A stretch of DNA of 64,000 nucleotides from Pseudomonas sp. ACM7 (GCF_004136015.1 NZ_CP024866.1:3928227-3992226), one strand, 5' to 3'. Shown: positions 1 to 8,491, numbered from the stretch's first letter. Notes: a model not told the origin generated them from the letters alone. Program-made: numbers and translations.

Positions 1-603
1 ACCGTCGGTATTGCCGGTGCGTTGCCGCTGGGTATCGTCCTGGCGCTGGGCCGTCGTTCGAACATGCCGGCGATTCGGGTGGTCTGTGTGACCTTCATCG
101 AATTCTGGCGCGGCGTGCCGCTGATCACGGTGCTGTTCATGTCCTCGGTGATGCTGCCGTTGTTCCTGCCTGAAGGCATGAACTTCGACAAACTGCTGCG
201 GGCACTGATCGGCGTGATCCTGTTCCAGTCGGCCTACGTCGCCGAAGTGGTGCGTGGCGGTCTGCAAGCGATTCCCAAAGGTCAGTACGAAGCGGCTGCA
301 GCGATGGGCCTCGGTTACTGGCGCAGCATGGGCCTGGTAATTCTGCCGCAAGCCCTGAAGCTGGTGATCCCCGGTATCGTCAACACCTTCATTGCGCTGT
401 TCAAGGACACGAGCCTGGTGATCATCATCGGCCTGTTCGACTTGCTCAACAGCGTCAAACAAGCCGCCGCCGACCCGAAATGGTTGGGCATGGCCACCGA
501 AGGCTATGTGTTCGCGGCCCTGGTGTTCTGGATTTTCTGTTTTGGTATGTCCCGCTACTCCATGCATTTGGAACGTAAGCTGGACACTGGCCACAAGCGT
601 TAG
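1..603 (+). CDS. aapM: Polar amino-acid ABC transporter permease (AapM-like), C-terminal part
   Basis: Inner-membrane permease of a general L-amino-acid ABC importer. The gene begins before the window; the frame is open from base 1 to a TAG at 601-603. Several hydrophobic spans are visible. The cytoplasmic EAA loop that docks on the ATPase reads [20 protein letters not shown], the usual E-A-A-x3-G-x9-I-x-L-P form. The ATPase gene follows after 11 nt, so the two are cotranscribed. In Pseudomonas and rhizobia the order is aapJ-aapQ-aapM-aapP, which would put the binding protein and AapQ upstream of this window. The AapM name rests on that context and on overall similarity; another HisM/GlnP-type permease cannot be excluded. 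Confidence 0.88.
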   Translation, partial: TVGIAGALPLGIVLALGRRSNMPAIRVVCVTFIEFWRGVPLITVLFMSSVMLPLFLPEGMNFDKLLRALIGVILFQSAYVAEVVRGGLQAIPKGQYEAAAAMGLGYWRSMGLVILPQALKLVIPGIVNTFIALFKDTSLVIIIGLFDLLNSVKQAAADPKWLGMATEGYVFAALVFWIFCFGMSRYSMHLERKLDTGHKR

Positions 604-614
604 GAGCGTAGTTT

Positions 615-1379
615 ATGAGTGAAGCGATCAAACAGCCTGTGAGCCCTGAAGGCATTATTCAGATGCAGGGCGTGAACAAGTGGTACGGCCAGTTCCACGT
701 GTTGAAAGACATCAACCTGAACGTTAAACAGGGCGAGCGTATCGTCTTGTGCGGCCCGTCGGGTTCCGGCAAATCCACCACCATTCGTTGCCTCAATCGT
801 CTGGAAGAGCACCAGCAAGGTCGCATCGTGGTCGATGGCGTGGAGCTGACCAACGACCTCAAGCAGATCGAATCGGTTCGCCGTGAAGTCGGCATGGTGT
901 TCCAGCACTTCAATCTGTTTCCGCACCTGACCATCCTGCAGAACTGCACCCTGGCGCCGATGTGGGTACGCAAGATGCCCAAGCGCCAGGCCGAAGAAAT
1001 CGCCATGCATTACCTTGAGCGCGTACGCATTCCGGAGCAGGCGCATAAATTCCCGGGGCAACTGTCTGGCGGTCAGCAACAGCGTGTGGCGATTGCCCGC
1101 GCCCTGTGCATGAAACCGAAAATCATGCTGTTCGACGAACCGACCTCGGCACTCGACCCGGAGATGGTGAAAGAGGTTCTCGACACCATGATCGGCCTCG
1201 CCGAAGACGGCATGACCATGCTCTGCGTGACCCACGAAATGGGCTTCGCCCGCACCGTGGCCAACCGCGTGATCTTCATGGACAAGGGCGAAATCGTCGA
1301 GCAGGCGGCGCCAAACGACTTCTTCGATAACCCGCAGAATGAACGTACCAAACTGTTCTTGAGCCAGATCCTGCATTGA
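615..1379 (+). CDS. aapP: Amino-acid ABC transporter ATP-binding protein AapP
   Basis: Cytoplasmic ATPase that energises the amino-acid importer encoded upstream. The 254-residue protein has every ABC motif: Walker [10 protein letters not shown] (47-55), Q-loop QHFNLFPH (about 97-104), signature LSGGQQQR (150-157), Walker [15 protein letters not shown] (170-183) and the switch His in VTHEMGFA (about 207). The ATG at 615 is preceded by TAGGAG (601-606), which overlaps the stop of the permease gene, so translation is probably coupled. Length and sequence match the GlnQ/AapP class of polar amino-acid importers. A hairpin with a T-rich tail follows and probably ends the operon. Confidence 0.93.
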   Translation: MSEAIKQPVSPEGIIQMQGVNKWYGQFHVLKDINLNVKQGERIVLCGPSGSGKSTTIRCLNRLEEHQQGRIVVDGVELTNDLKQIESVRREVGMVFQHFNLFPHLTILQNCTLAPMWVRKMPKRQAEEIAMHYLERVRIPEQAHKFPGQLSGGQQQRVAIARALCMKPKIMLFDEPTSALDPEMVKEVLDTMIGLAEDGMTMLCVTHEMGFARTVANRVIFMDKGEIVEQAAPNDFFDNPQNERTKLFLSQILH

Positions 1380-1400
1380 TCCTGCGCAGGTGTTGAAATG

Positions 1401-1429
1401 AACCCGGACTTGATCCGGGTTTATTTTGT
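1401..1429 (+). terminator. Rho-independent terminator after aapP
   Basis: AACCCGGA and TCCGGGTT pair around a short loop and are followed by TTATTTTG. It lies 22 nt after the aapP stop and separates this operon from the convergent mqsRA pair. Confidence 0.7.
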
Positions 1430-1442
1430 CTGGGGTTTGAGG

Positions 1443-1931
1443 TCAGGAGGTGAGTGCCGCTTCCAGTTCCGGATGGCGGGCGGCCAATAGTTGTTTGAGG
1501 GCGGCACCTTCGTTCAATACCTGAATTTCCGCCAGTAAATAGGGATGACGATCCAACAGCTGCATCAGTGTGAGTAACGGTTTGGGCGCAGGCAGCTCTC
1601 CACGCTCATACCGCGAAAAGGCATTGTTCCCACCGCCGGACAGCAACTTCACTGCGTTTTTTTGCGTGAGGTGGAGTTTGCGGCGGATACGCTTGATCTC
1701 CGAGCCGATCAGTTGCAGGCAGTCCTGAAGCAATTGATCGCTGGCATCTGCATAACGCTCGGCGCTGTCGGTGTCATGATCGAATTCGATTTCACCGCAA
1801 ACTCTGCATTCCCAACCCGCAAGCTCGTCAACAAGTCGCGACATCTGTTTGTAATTGACTGAGAGTGTGCGGCCTTCGAAGTGCCCCATCCCATCGTGTG
1901 TGCCACAGTTGACGCATTGCCGCGTTCTCAT
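1443..1931 (-). CDS. mqsA: MqsA-family antitoxin / DNA-binding repressor
   Basis: Antitoxin of a type II MqsR/MqsA module; the family also represses its own operon. The 162-residue protein has an N-terminal zinc-binding half with two CxxC pairs (C6/C9 and C42/C45) and a C-terminal HTH_3/Xre helix-turn-helix around NNAFSRYERGE. A further roughly 35 residues after the HTH (RHPYLLAEIQ to the end) make it longer than the 131-residue E. coli protein. The start ATG at 1931 is chosen because AAGGAG lies 8-13 nt upstream; longer readings lack a site. The ATG sits in an ATGA overlap with the stop of the full-length mqsR frame, the usual coupled arrangement. Confidence 0.85.
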   Translation of the reverse strand: MRTRQCVNCGTHDGMGHFEGRTLSVNYKQMSRLVDELAGWECRVCGEIEFDHDTDSAERYADASDQLLQDCLQLIGSEIKRIRRKLHLTQKNAVKLLSGGGNNAFSRYERGELPAPKPLLTLMQLLDRHPYLLAEIQVLNEGAALKQLLAARHPELEAALTS

Positions 1932-1963
1932 AGGTCTTTCTCCTTGAAGGAGACTACTGGATG

Positions 1964-2239
1964 TCAACCGCCGGGGCGGTAAGACACTTTTATGTAAATC
2001 TCCAATCCGTGAAATGTTGTGTGATAAACGTCCTGCCAAACCCGGTGGTCGACATAGGTGGTGATGGATTTGAAAAGCATTCGGCGTTCCAGTGCACAGA
2101 TCACCTCAATCATTTGCCGGACGTTGAAACCCATGTAGCTGCCCGATTCCACAGCCCGTCGGGTGAATGCCTTTCTACCCAGCCTGACCACCTCAGCCTT
2201 GATCACCGCCAAGTCGTAATGGGGTGTGCTCTTTTCCAT
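1964..2239 (-). CDS. mqsR: MqsR-family mRNA interferase toxin, truncated by an in-frame TGA
   Basis: Toxin partner of mqsA; the family is a RelE-fold, ribosome-independent RNase. It opens MEKSTPHYDL, and the family block FKSITTY..WQDVYH (57-72) is intact, with K57, Q69 and Y82 matching the E. coli catalytic residues K56, Q68 and Y81. The frame stops after 91 codons at a TGA (1964-1966). Reading on in the same frame gives HPVVSFKEKDL and a stop at 1928-1930 that overlaps the mqsA ATG. VSFKEK is the conserved MqsR C-terminus and contains another residue proposed to act in catalysis (E. coli K96). The gene therefore looks nonsense-truncated by about 12 codons. Sequencing error or readthrough of the TGA are the alternatives. 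Confidence 0.8.
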   Translation of the reverse strand: MEKSTPHYDLAVIKAEVVRLGRKAFTRRAVESGSYMGFNVRQMIEVICALERRMLFKSITTYVDHRVWQDVYHTTFHGLEIYIKVSYRPGG

Positions 2240-2262
2240 AAGAAACCAAAACCCTGCCCCTG

Positions 2263-2285
2263 AAATTACCCTTAAAGGGTAATTT
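2263..2285. promoter_or_regulatory. Palindromic operator candidate of mqsRA
   Basis: A perfect inverted repeat, AAATTACCCTT-A-AAGGGTAATTT, lies 23 nt upstream of the mqsR start. MqsA-type repressors bind palindromes with spaced AACCT/AGGTT-like halves in their own promoter, so the ACCCTT/AAGGGT core is the natural autoregulatory site. The binding role is inferred. Confidence 0.6.
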
Positions 2286-2371
2286 TGACTAATCGAAAAT
2301 CCCGCTTCATTCCCTCTCTCTGACCGTAGGCGGTTGCCGTCCTACTTGAAGCTGACTAACATGTCAGAAAA

Positions 2372-2392
2372 TTCATCCTATGATTGGATGAA
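2372..2392. promoter_or_regulatory. Inverted repeat in the gntR promoter/leader (operator candidate)
   Basis: TTCATCC (2372-2378) and GGATGAA (2386-2392) form a perfect inverted repeat with a 7-nt spacer containing TATGAT, a good -10-like hexamer. The repeat ends 12 nt before the gntR ATG. A FadR-type regulator bound here would block its own promoter. The role is inferred from position and symmetry. Confidence 0.4.
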
Positions 2393-2404
2393 AGGGCGAA
2401 TCCT

Positions 2405-3064
2405 ATGTCAGACATTTCTCCGCTAGTTAAACGGTCCCTGGTCGACCAGGCACTGGACCAGCTACGCCTGCGCATCACCGAAGGCGTCTGGACGGTCGGC
2501 CAGCGTTTACCGACCGAACCTGAGCTGTCCGCCGAGCTGGGCATCAGCCGCAATACCGTGCGTGAAGCCATGCGTGTATTGGCGTTTTCCGGGTTGATCG
2601 AAATCCGTCAAGGCGACGGCAGCTATTTGCGGGCGGTGGTCGATCCGCTCGACACCATGAAGGCGTTGTCCCGCTGCTCCCACGAGCAGGCCCGGGAGAC
2701 TCGGCACATTCTGGAAGTCGAGGCCATCGGCCTGGCCGCGTTGCGTCGTACCGACGAAGACCTGGTGGCATTGCGTGAGGCGTTGGGCGTCAGTGGCAGT
2801 CACTACCACGGCGATCTCGACACGTATATCGCCTGCGATCTGGTGTTCCACCGCCGCTTGGTTGACGCCGCACACAACCCGACCCTCAGTGAGTTGTACC
2901 GCTATTTTTCCAGCGTCATCGGGGCGCAGTTGCGCGAGACCCTGAACATTTCCCCTCGACGCCAAGAGGTGTTCGACCTCCATATCGAACTGCTTGATGC
3001 CGTCGAGCAACGCGACCCGGAACGGGCCAAAGCCCTGTCGAGGCAGTTGATCAATGAACCTTGA
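2405..3064 (+). CDS. GntR/FadR-family transcriptional regulator
   Basis: Cytoplasmic ligand-responsive repressor of 219 residues. The N-terminal winged helix has the GntR signature RLPTEPELSAELGISRNTVREAMRVLAFSGLI (about 34-65). The C-terminal part is an all-helical FCD domain with the usual metal/ligand-type residues (D..CDLVFHRRLVDAAHNP). The ATG at 2405 has AAGGG 8 nt upstream; a TTG seven codons earlier is a weaker alternative. The end overlaps the possible start of the MFS carrier gene, so this regulator very likely controls that carrier. The effector is unknown; FCD regulators usually sense small organic acids. Confidence 0.85.
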   Translation: MSDISPLVKRSLVDQALDQLRLRITEGVWTVGQRLPTEPELSAELGISRNTVREAMRVLAFSGLIEIRQGDGSYLRAVVDPLDTMKALSRCSHEQARETRHILEVEAIGLAALRRTDEDLVALREALGVSGSHYHGDLDTYIACDLVFHRRLVDAAHNPTLSELYRYFSSVIGAQLRETLNISPRRQEVFDLHIELLDAVEQRDPERAKALSRQLINEP

Positions 3065-4361
3065 AACCGAGAATTCCATGTCCAGCAGCAACAGCAACAT
3101 CACTCAGCCCAAGCGCACGGCGGAGCTCGAAGAGCTGCTGATCGACGCGGAGGCGGATGACGAACAGGTCCAGCAAAGTCACCCGATCCTGCGGCGGCCG
3201 TGGCTGCTGTTGCTGGGCCTGATTCTGGTGGCGCTGAACCTGCGTCCGGCGCTGTCGAGCATGGCGCCGATGCTCAGCGAGGTGTCGAAAACCCTCGGTT
3301 TGTCGGCAGCCCAGGCCGGTTTGCTGACGACGTTGCCGGTGCTGTGCCTCGGCTTGTTTGCACCACTGGCGCCCGTGCTGGCACGACGTTTCGGCGCCGA
3401 GCGAGTGGTGCTGGGCATTCTCTTGATGTTGGCCGGTGGGATCATCCTGCGCAGTTCGTTCGGCGAGATCGGCCTGTTTGCCGGCAGCGTGCTGGCCGGC
3501 GCGAGCATCGGTGTGATCGGCGTATTGCTGCCCGGCATCGTTAAGCGCGACTTCGCGAAACACGCGGGCACCATGACCGGCGTCTACACCATGGCCCTGT
3601 GCCTGGGCGCGGCGATGGCCGCGGGTGCGACCGTGCCGTTGAGCGAGCATTTCGACAAGAGCTGGGCCTTGGGCCTCGGCTTCTGGGTGGTTCCGGCATT
3701 GGTCGCGGCGATTTTCTGGTTGCCACAGGTCGGGCAGAAACACGGAGCGCACAACGTCGCGTATCGGGTTCGCGGTCTGTTGCGTGATCCACTGGCCTGG
3801 CAAGTGACGCTCTACATGGGCCTGCAATCTTCTCTGGCCTACATTGTGTTCGGCTGGTTGCCGTCGATCCTGATCGGTCGCGGCCTGACGCCGACCCAGG
3901 CGGGTCTGGTGCTGTCAGGCTCGGTCATTGTTCAGTTGGCGAGTTCACTGGCGGCGCCATGGCTGGCGACGCGTGGCAAGGATCACCGTCTGGCGATCGT
4001 CATCGTCATGCTGCTGACCCTTGGCGGTTTGTTCGGTTGTCTTTACGCACCGATCGAAGGCTTGTGGGGCTGGGCGATCCTGCTGGGTCTGGGGCAGGGC
4101 GGTACGTTCAGTCTGGCGTTGACCCTGATCGTGCTGCGTTCGCGGGACGCCCATGTCGCGGCGAACCTGTCGAGCATGGCCCAAGGCTTCGGTTACACCC
4201 TGGCGTCCATGGGGCCGTTCGCGGTCGGCATCGTGCATGACTGGACCGGTGGCTGGAACGACTTGGGCTGGATTTTCGGCATCATCGGCCTTGGGGCGAT
4301 CATCGCCGGTCTCGGCGCCGGCCGTTCGCTGTACGTCCAGGTCGAAAGCGAAAAGGTCTGA
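3054..4361 (+). CDS. MFS transporter, CynX/NimT (cyanate permease) family
   Basis: Inner-membrane carrier of about 435 residues with twelve predicted spans. A hydrophilic N-terminal tail rich in E and D precedes the first span (WLLLLGLILVALNLRPALSS). The NLRPALSS stretch after TM1 and the MLSEVSKTLGLSAAQAGLL region are typical of the CynX/YeaN branch. An ATG at 3054 overlaps the regulator stop by 11 nt. A second ATG at 3078, with GAG about 9 nt upstream, is an equally likely start and would remove eight residues. The pairing with a FadR-type regulator suggests an inducible carrier for a small anion or organic solute; the substrate cannot be read from the sequence. Confidence 0.85.
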   Translation: MNLETENSMSSSNSNITQPKRTAELEELLIDAEADDEQVQQSHPILRRPWLLLLGLILVALNLRPALSSMAPMLSEVSKTLGLSAAQAGLLTTLPVLCLGLFAPLAPVLARRFGAERVVLGILLMLAGGIILRSSFGEIGLFAGSVLAGASIGVIGVLLPGIVKRDFAKHAGTMTGVYTMALCLGAAMAAGATVPLSEHFDKSWALGLGFWVVPALVAAIFWLPQVGQKHGAHNVAYRVRGLLRDPLAWQVTLYMGLQSSLAYIVFGWLPSILIGRGLTPTQAGLVLSGSVIVQLASSLAAPWLATRGKDHRLAIVIVMLLTLGGLFGCLYAPIEGLWGWAILLGLGQGGTFSLALTLIVLRSRDAHVAANLSSMAQGFGYTLASMGPFAVGIVHDWTGGWNDLGWIFGIIGLGAIIAGLGAGRSLYVQVESEKV

Positions 4362-4488
4362 CACCCGCGCACTGTCGGTATTCGGCTCACGAATGCCGAT
4401 AGTGTTTCGCGCCTTTGTTGACTATCGTGCAGGCAATCTTTTGAAACCACTTTGCGCATCTATTTGCACATCCAGAGGGAGCCTGTCC

Positions 4489-4959
4489 ATGAGTGATGCC
4501 CACAACGCATTGATCACCCAGTTCTACCAAGCCTTCCAGCGTCTGGATGCCGAGGCCATGAGTGCCTGCTATACCGACGACGTGGTGTTCAGTGATCCGG
4601 CGTTCGGCGAGTTGCACGGCCGCGATGCAGGCGACATGTGGCGCATGCTCACTACCCGAGCCAAGGATTTTTCCCTGACGTTCGATAACGTGCGCAGCGA
4701 TGAGCGCACGGGCGGCGCCCATTGGGTGGCGACGTACCTGTTCAGCCAGACCGGCAATACCGTGGTCAACGACATTCAGGCACGCTTCGTTTTTCGCGAC
4801 GGCAAGATTTGCGAGCATCACGACAGCTTCGACATGTGGACCTGGTCCCGACAGGCGCTGGGTTTCAAGGGGCTGTTGTTGGGCTGGACGCCGGCGGTGA
4901 GAAACGCCGTGCGCGCTCAAGCCTTGAAGGGGCTCAAGGCATTCCAGGCCAGTCGCTGA
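4489..4959 (+). CDS. NTF2/SnoaL-like domain protein
   Basis: Small cytoplasmic protein of 156 residues with a single SnoaL-like cone fold. Family hallmarks are the N-terminal helix LITQFYQAFQRLDAEAMSACYTDDVVFSDPAFGELHG, the W-containing strand GAHWVATYLF and the strand-forming RFVFRDGKICEHHDSFDMWTW. Such proteins are isomerase- or cyclase-like, or binding proteins of unknown substrate. The ATG at 4489 is preceded by AGAGGGA (4474-4480). It lies alone between the MFS gene and a GIY-YIG gene, with no sign of an operon that would hint at its role. Confidence 0.8.
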   Translation: MSDAHNALITQFYQAFQRLDAEAMSACYTDDVVFSDPAFGELHGRDAGDMWRMLTTRAKDFSLTFDNVRSDERTGGAHWVATYLFSQTGNTVVNDIQARFVFRDGKICEHHDSFDMWTWSRQALGFKGLLLGWTPAVRNAVRAQALKGLKAFQASR

Positions 4960-4998
4960 TAAGATCGCGGCTTGTTTCCTACAAGCCTTGATCGTCAC

Positions 4999-5319
4999 GT
5001 GAACACCGCCAGCGAATCTTCCGTCATTGCCGCCGAACCGACGCTGCCTGTCAGCAAACCCTGGTTCGTCTATCTCGTTCGCGCGGCCAATGGTTCGCTC
5101 TACTGCGGGATCAGCGATGATCCCGTGCGCCGCTTCGCCACCCACCAGAGTGGCAAGGGCGCGCGCTTTTTTCTCTCCAGCCCTGCCGTGGCATTGGTTT
5201 ACACCGAAGTCTGCCGCGATAAAAGCGAAGCGCTACGTCAGGAACGGCTGATCAAAAAACTCAAGAAAAGCGCCAAGGAATGCTTGGTAGCGAGCGCCGC
5301 TGCGGGCTTATCAATCTGA
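4999..5319 (+). CDS. GIY-YIG nuclease superfamily protein (YhbQ/UPF0213-like)
   Basis: Small single-domain nuclease-fold protein of 106 residues. The GIY-YIG core is seen as [18 protein letters not shown], with the YxVR and YCGI elements, then the conserved Arg in [18 protein letters not shown] and the final helix with [14 protein letters not shown]. The chosen start is GTG at 4999 (VNTASESS); a TTG nine codons earlier would add residues with no recognisable role. Homologues belong to the UPF0213/YhbQ group, a small standalone GIY-YIG family linked to DNA end processing. The gene appears monocistronic, with 39 nt to the previous stop. Confidence 0.82.
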   Translation: MNTASESSVIAAEPTLPVSKPWFVYLVRAANGSLYCGISDDPVRRFATHQSGKGARFFLSSPAVALVYTEVCRDKSEALRQERLIKKLKKSAKECLVASAAAGLSI

Positions 5320-5407
5320 TTGATAAGTGCCCATCAGGCAGATCGGTGGGATGCACATGGAATGCGCGCTAAGCTGCGGATTCCCTATCCGTGCGGCGGA
5401 GCCGAGC

Positions 5408-6346
5408 ATGTCAGAGTTAATTCTTCATCATTACCCGACGTCCCCTTTTTCTGAAAAGGCCCGCTTGCTGCTGGGCTTCAAGGGGCTGTCCTGGCGCTCG
5501 GTGAAGATCTCGCCGGTGATGCCAAAACCCGATCTGACCGCGCTGACCGGCGGCTACCGCAAGACGCCGGTGTTGCAGATTGGCGCGGATATCTATTGCG
5601 ACACGTCGCTGATCGCCCGTCGTCTGGAACAGGAAAAAGCCTTGCCGGCGTTCTTCCCGGAAGGTCAGGAAATGATCGCCGCGACCTTTGCCGTATGGGC
5701 GGATTCGGTAGTGTTCCAGCACGCGGTCAGCCTGGTGTTTCAACCGGAATCGATCGCCGTGCGCTTCGGCAATATGCCGCCGGAAGCGATCAAGGCGTTC
5801 ATTGCCGATCGCGCGGAGTTGTTCAGCGGTGGCAGCGCCACACGGCTGCCGGCAGAGCAGGCCCGGCATCAGTGGCCGACCATCATGACGCGTCTGGAGC
5901 AACAGCTTCAGCGTGAGCAGGGCGACTTCCTGTTCGGCGAGCCGTCGATTGCCGACTTCGCCCTGGCCCATCCGTTGTGGTTCCTCAAGGCCACGCCCGT
6001 CACGTCACCGTTGGTCGATGCTTATCCAGCGGTTTCGGCATGGCTGGGTCGCGTGTTGGGCTTCGGTCATGGCGCGTTCAGCGAGATGACCTCCGAGGAG
6101 GCGCTGGAGGTTGCGCGCAATGCCACACCGGCCGCATTGCCGGATGAGCAATTCGACGAGCCGAATGGTTTTGAGGCTGGCCAGCAGGTGGTCATTGCCG
6201 CCATCGATTACGGCGTTGACCCGGTGGAGGGTGAGTTGCTGTTTGCGGGCAGTGAAGAATTGATTCTTCGTCGTGAAGACGAGCGGGTCGGTGTGGTGCA
6301 TGTGCACTTTCCGCGATTGGGCTTCCGCATCGAAAAGCGCCGATGA
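5408..6346 (+). CDS. Glutathione S-transferase family protein
   Basis: Cytosolic 312-residue protein. The N-terminal thioredoxin-like GST domain begins LILHHYPTSPFSEKARLLLGFKGL, with the catalytic-region Ser in TSPFSEK, and continues to the SNAIL-like turn YRKTPVLQIGADIYCDTSLIARRLE. An all-helical GST-C domain follows (about 90-215), with DFLFGEPSIADFALAHPLWFL as the family N-capping box. The last roughly 90 residues form an extra C-terminal region not found in standard 200-220-residue GSTs. The ATG at 5408 is used because the domain starts at once; ATGs further upstream only add a low-complexity leader. A REP pair follows immediately. Confidence 0.85.
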   Translation: MSELILHHYPTSPFSEKARLLLGFKGLSWRSVKISPVMPKPDLTALTGGYRKTPVLQIGADIYCDTSLIARRLEQEKALPAFFPEGQEMIAATFAVWADSVVFQHAVSLVFQPESIAVRFGNMPPEAIKAFIADRAELFSGGSATRLPAEQARHQWPTIMTRLEQQLQREQGDFLFGEPSIADFALAHPLWFLKATPVTSPLVDAYPAVSAWLGRVLGFGHGAFSEMTSEEALEVARNATPAALPDEQFDEPNGFEAGQQVVIAAIDYGVDPVEGELLFAGSEELILRREDERVGVVHVHFPRLGFRIEKRR

Positions 6347-6348
6347 AC

Positions 6349-6444
6349 CCCTGTGGGAGCGGGCTTGCTCGCGAAGAGGCCATTACATTCAACATTGATG
6401 TTGACTGACAGGCCGCTTTCGCGAGCAAGCCCGCTCCCACAGGG
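6349..6444. repeat. REP pair (REPIN-like inverted repeat)
   Basis: Two REP copies face each other: TGTGGGAGCGGGCTTGCTCG and its reverse complement, separated by about 40 nt. Type-A repeat of this window; it lies between the convergent GST and glutaredoxin genes. Confidence 0.9.
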
Positions 6445-6451
6445 TTTGTGT

Positions 6452-6802
6452 TTATTTCAGTGCGGCCAGGATTTCATCCGGGTCATACCCGCGAATCAAC
6501 GTCCCGTTCACATCAATGATCGGAATCCCGCCGCCACCCAGCGCCTCGTAGTCCTTGCGCGCCTCAGCATCCTTCTCGATATCGAACTCCTTGTACGGAA
6601 TGCCCTTCTGATCGAGAAAGCGCCGAGTCAGTTTGCAGTAACCACACCATTCAGTGGCGTAGAGCACGACGTTGGCCTTGGCCTGAGTCTGCTCCGACAC
6701 CACCTGCGCCGGATGGAACACCCGCTCGATCTTGCCCCAGTTCTGGTAGACCACGACCACCAGCAGGATCAGCAGGCATTTCTTCAGTACGCCGCCGAGC
6801 AT
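6452..6802 (-). CDS. Membrane-anchored glutaredoxin-like protein
   Basis: Thiol oxidoreductase-like protein of 116 residues. A hydrophobic N-terminal anchor (about 8-20, LLILLVVVV) is followed by a glutaredoxin fold with the redox motif CGYC at 53-56 and the cis-Pro loop GGGGIPIIDVNG. The CGYC motif and KLTRRFLDQKGIPYKEFDI helix resemble GrxC/NrdH-type proteins. The start ATG (6802-6800) shares a base with the TGA of ndpA (TGATG), so the two are translationally coupled. Whether the anchor places the domain in the cytoplasm or the periplasm is not settled by the sequence. Confidence 0.87.
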   Translation of the reverse strand: MLGGVLKKCLLILLVVVVYQNWGKIERVFHPAQVVSEQTQAKANVVLYATEWCGYCKLTRRFLDQKGIPYKEFDIEKDAEARKDYEALGGGGIPIIDVNGTLIRGYDPDEILAALK

Positions 6803-7806
6803 CAGTTACGCCGCTTGAGCTGATCGGTGAGTTGGGTCGGCAGACCTTTGATGATCAGCGTGCCGGCTTCTTCGTCGTATTCGATCTTCGAGCCCAGCAG
6901 GTGCGCTTCGAAGCTGATGGACAGGCCTTCGGCGCGACCGGTGAAGCGGCGGAACTGGTTGAGGGTACGTTTATCTGCCGGAATCTCCGGTGACAAGCCG
7001 TAGTCCTTGTTGCGGATGTGGTCGTAGAAGGCTTTCGGGCGTTCTTCGTCGATCAGCTCCGAGAGTTCTTCCAGGCCCATGGGTTCGCCCAATTTTGCTT
7101 GGCTGCTGGCGTAATCCACCAGGGTCTTGGTCTTCTCGCGGGCGGACTCTTCCGGCAGGTCTTCGCTTTCGACGAAGTCACTGAAGGCCTTGAGCAGGGT
7201 GCGGGTTTCGCCGGGGCCGTCGACGCCTTCCTGGCAGCCGATGAAGTCGCGGAAATACTCCGAAACCTTTTTGCCGTTCTTGCCTTTAATGAACGAAATG
7301 TACTGCTTGGACTGCTTGTTGTTCTGCCACTCGGACACGTTGATCCGTGCCGCCAGGTGCAGTTGGCCCAGATCCAGGTGCCGGGACGGGGTCACGTCCA
7401 GTTGATCGGTCACTGCAACGCCTTCACTGTGGTGTAGCAGGGCGATCGCCAGGTAGTCGGTCATGCCTTGCTGATAATGCGCAAACAACACGTGGCCGCC
7501 CACAGAGAGGTTCGACTCTTCCATCAGCTTTTGCAGGTGTTCCACCGCCACACGGCTGAACGCTGTGAAATCCTTGCCGCCATCGAGGTATTCCTTCAGC
7601 CAGCCGCTGAACGGGTGTGCCCCGGACTCGGCATGGAAGAAACCCCAGGCCTTGCCTTGTTTGGCGTTGTAGCTCTCATTGAGGTCGGCAAGCATGTACT
7701 CGATGGCGCTCGACTCGGCCAGTTCGGAGTCGCGGGCGTGGAGAACTGCAGGTGTGCCGTCGGGTTTTTTGTCGATCAGGTGGACGATGCAATGGCGGAT
7801 CGGCAT
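6802..7806 (-). CDS. ndpA: Nucleoid-associated protein NdpA/YejK
   Basis: DNA-binding nucleoid-associated protein of the NdpA/YejK family, 334 residues, the family's usual length (about 335). Recognisable blocks are the start [14 protein letters not shown], the repeated glutamate-rich central part ([28 protein letters not shown]), and the C-terminal [24 protein letters not shown]. The ATG at 7806 is chosen because homologues begin MPIRH; upstream codons are unrelated. The gene overlaps the glutaredoxin gene downstream and diverges from hupN, another nucleoid protein gene, across 395 bp. Confidence 0.92.
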   Translation of the reverse strand: MPIRHCIVHLIDKKPDGTPAVLHARDSELAESSAIEYMLADLNESYNAKQGKAWGFFHAESGAHPFSGWLKEYLDGGKDFTAFSRVAVEHLQKLMEESNLSVGGHVLFAHYQQGMTDYLAIALLHHSEGVAVTDQLDVTPSRHLDLGQLHLAARINVSEWQNNKQSKQYISFIKGKNGKKVSEYFRDFIGCQEGVDGPGETRTLLKAFSDFVESEDLPEESAREKTKTLVDYASSQAKLGEPMGLEELSELIDEERPKAFYDHIRNKDYGLSPEIPADKRTLNQFRRFTGRAEGLSISFEAHLLGSKIEYDEEAGTLIIKGLPTQLTDQLKRRN

Positions 7807-8201
7807 GGGCTTCTCGGCTGATTGAAGAGAGGAGGGCGTGCTCCCCCGAAAAAGCGCCCAGTGTACCGCAACCACTGGTTTTGGCGCGGCACGAAGGGCA
7901 ATTCGCAGGTGTCCAACGGCGCTTATGCTGTTTTTTACAGTTTTAGAGCAATAAAGCTGACCAAATGGGTAGCTAGAGGCGGATATTTCCCCGTCTCTGT
8001 GCTAGTTTTGCCCGGTCTTACGCGAAGTCACTGCGTTAAGCGTGCATTCAGCATTTGTCAGGTCGAACCAAACCCAGATTTCGGTATCTATAACCCCGAT
8101 CCCGTGGTTATTGGCCGAGGGTGCCAGATCCAGAAGATCGGGCTCGATGGCTGACACTGCACTCTGCAATCCATATGAATTTGATAGGGAAGGAACACTA
8201 C
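7807..8201. other. 395-bp divergent intergenic region ndpA / hupN
   Basis: AT-richer than its surroundings (for example TTATGCTGTTTTTTACAG at about 7923-7940). It must hold the leftward ndpA and rightward hupN promoters. I see no clear -35/-10 pair, no ORF with a ribosome site, no repeat and no RNA-like fold in it. Confidence 0.5.
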
Positions 8202-8483
8202 ATGGCTCTTACTAAAGACCAACTGATCGCCGACATCGCTGAAGCTATCGACGCGCCAAAAACCACCGCGCGTAACGCTCTGGACCAACTGGGCCAAATC
8301 GTTGCCGATCAGCTGGAAAACGGCGGCGAAATCACTCTGCCAGGTATCGGCAAACTGAAAGTGACTGAGCGTCCTGCCCGTACCGGCCGCAACCCTTCGA
8401 CTGGCGCTGCCATCGAAATCGCTGCCAAGAAAGTTATCAAGCTGGTTGTGGCCAAAGGCCTGACCGACGCTGTTAACAAGTAA
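8202..8483 (+). CDS. hupN: HU-family DNA-binding protein HupN
   Basis: Histone-like nucleoid protein of 93 residues that bends DNA as a dimer. The HU arm signature GIGKLKVTERPARTGRNPSTGA (about 48-69) is complete, including the RNP turn at the arm tip. The N-terminal dimerisation helices start MALTKDQLIADIAEAIDAP. It differs from canonical HupA/HupB (MNKSELIDAIA) and matches the third Pseudomonas HU, called HupN in P. putida, which also sits next to ndpA and near valS. The ATG at 8202 has GGGAAGGA at 8188-8195. A strong terminator follows. Confidence 0.9.
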   Translation: MALTKDQLIADIAEAIDAPKTTARNALDQLGQIVADQLENGGEITLPGIGKLKVTERPARTGRNPSTGAAIEIAAKKVIKLVVAKGLTDAVNK

Positions 8484-8491
8484 GACGCAGT

